Below, piece by piece: positions 24,027-24,490 of a DNA stretch of 24,490 nucleotides. The DNA lies in the NCBI GenBank assembly GCA_965368175.1, contig CBDULX010000019.1, positions 1 to 24,490 on the forward strand, in the 5' to 3' direction. The position numbers were made by a program, and so were the translations under genes. This DNA is from CBDULX01 sp965368175. Lineage in GTDB: Bacteria; Pseudomonadota; Gammaproteobacteria; SZUA-229. Every line of letters starts with the position of its first letter. The first letter of the stretch is position 1. The notes beneath the pieces were generated by a model. That model worked only from the letters and a program-made list of their open reading frames with translations, did not search any database and had not been told where the DNA came from.

Positions 24027-24359
24027 CTATTTAAGTTTGGCTTTATCCAGCAAATGATCGAAGGGTGAGGATGGACCCATTTCTATTGCAATCATTTCAT
24101 TCAGCGGAATTTCATCGGCTTCAATGTGAGGCAGTAATTGCTCACTGATCTGCAGAATCATTAACATACCCTGCTGTGCAGCTGGGTCGGACTCCTGTTC
24201 TATACTTTTTTGCAGGTCAGCAATATGCTGGCGGAAGGATTCAATCCTCGCTTCAGCTTTTTGTGTCTGATATTCCTGGGTAAAGCTAAGTTGCAATTCG
24301 CGACTCTGGCTGTCGGTGTTGTCGATGACGCGAACAGTAAATGGGCCTTCAATTTGCAT
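24027..24359 (-). CDS. Conserved hypothetical protein
   Basis: A 110-residue soluble acidic protein that I do not recognise. The N-terminus is beta-like (GPFTVRVIDNTDSQSRELQLSF would be strands), the middle is a long Gln/Glu-rich helix with coiled-coil character (about 30-80), and the C-terminus has EADEIPLNEMIAIEMGP. There are no Cys, signal or membrane segments. The ATG at 24359 has no clear ribosome site but the upstream is AT-rich. It converges on the J-domain gene with the hairpin at their junction. Confidence 0.55.
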   Translation of the reverse strand: MQIEGPFTVRVIDNTDSQSRELQLSFTQEYQTQKAEARIESFRQHIADLQKSIEQESDPAAQQGMLMILQISEQLLPHIEADEIPLNEMIAIEMGPSSPFDHLLDKAKLK

Positions 24360-24432
24360 GGTATATATCTAAATAATTAAGGTCTAAACATTCTGGCGCT
24401 AGTGCCCGCGATTGTAAAGCTTTCGATGCTCA

Positions 24433-24490
24433 GGGAGCCTCTGATCAAGTCGTGATTGTTTTATGCTGGCTAAAAGCGTCCAGATTTCCC
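24433..24490 (+). repeat. MITE-like element, copy 2, cut by window end
   Basis: GGGAGCCTCTGATCAAGTC at 24433-24451 corresponds to the terminal repeat of the copy at 16420-16487. The following core, TGATTGTTTTATGCTGGCTA, matches it with few changes. The match runs to the window edge. The end may be shortened: the AATCAGAGC part of the right terminal repeat of copy 1 seems missing before TTTCCC. It lies upstream of the gene at 24027. Confidence 0.65.

Overview
The window reads as chromosomal DNA of a gammaproteobacterium with moderate GC. An Isp-type [NiFe] hydrogenase, a DsrMK-like electron relay and a TusA sulfurtransferase fit a sulfur-oxidising lineage such as Chromatiales or Thiotrichales. 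This is an inference from gene content, and no species can be named. No rRNA, tRNA, CRISPR array or intact insertion sequence was seen.

Layout. 1-700 is the 3' part of a DUF481 outer-membrane gene. 701-1514 is mostly non-coding, with two tandem hairpins, a 37-codon membrane-peptide gene and a GC-rich dyad. 1515-7425 (minus strand) is a complete hyp operon, hypC-A-B-D-F-E, mostly overlapping or tightly packed; its one large gap (hypD-hypF) holds a 70-bp heptamer array that inverts on itself. 7426-7689 is a divergent control region with an FNR-like site. 7690-13393 (plus strand) carries the maturation protease, HupH-like protein, small subunit, Isp1, Isp2 and large subunit. 13659-16210 (minus) is a HAMP-adenylate cyclase and a TPR lipoprotein, overlapping by 1 bp. 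16211-16623 holds a 68-bp MITE-like inverted repeat; a second copy lies at the right edge. 16624-18506 is an ABC-2 exporter. 18549-20773 holds an orphan MbcA/ParS-type protein, tusA, phhB, and an unknown gene followed by a ParA-like ATPase. 20797-24359 holds an unknown membrane protein, pyruvate kinase, a membrane-anchored J-domain protein and a conserved hypothetical.

How it works together. HypF/E make the cyanide ligand, HypC/D assemble the Fe(CN)2CO unit, and HypA/B deliver nickel to the large subunit HydL. The HyaD-like protease then removes 15 residues after the DPCxxCxxH motif. The small subunit carries a Tat signal, so the enzyme should be exported folded. Electrons would pass through three Fe-S clusters to the Isp1 cytochrome b, and via the HdrD/DsrK-like Isp2 to quinone or a sulfur-linked acceptor. 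The proximal cluster has the standard four cysteines, and the helper genes typical of O2-tolerant hydrogenases are absent. With the FNR-like site, this suggests an enzyme made and used at low oxygen.

The main systems belong to known families. The less-explained signals are the heptamer array, the repeat family, the short membrane peptide, the frame-disrupted coiled-coil ORF before pyk and the unknown-parA gene pair.
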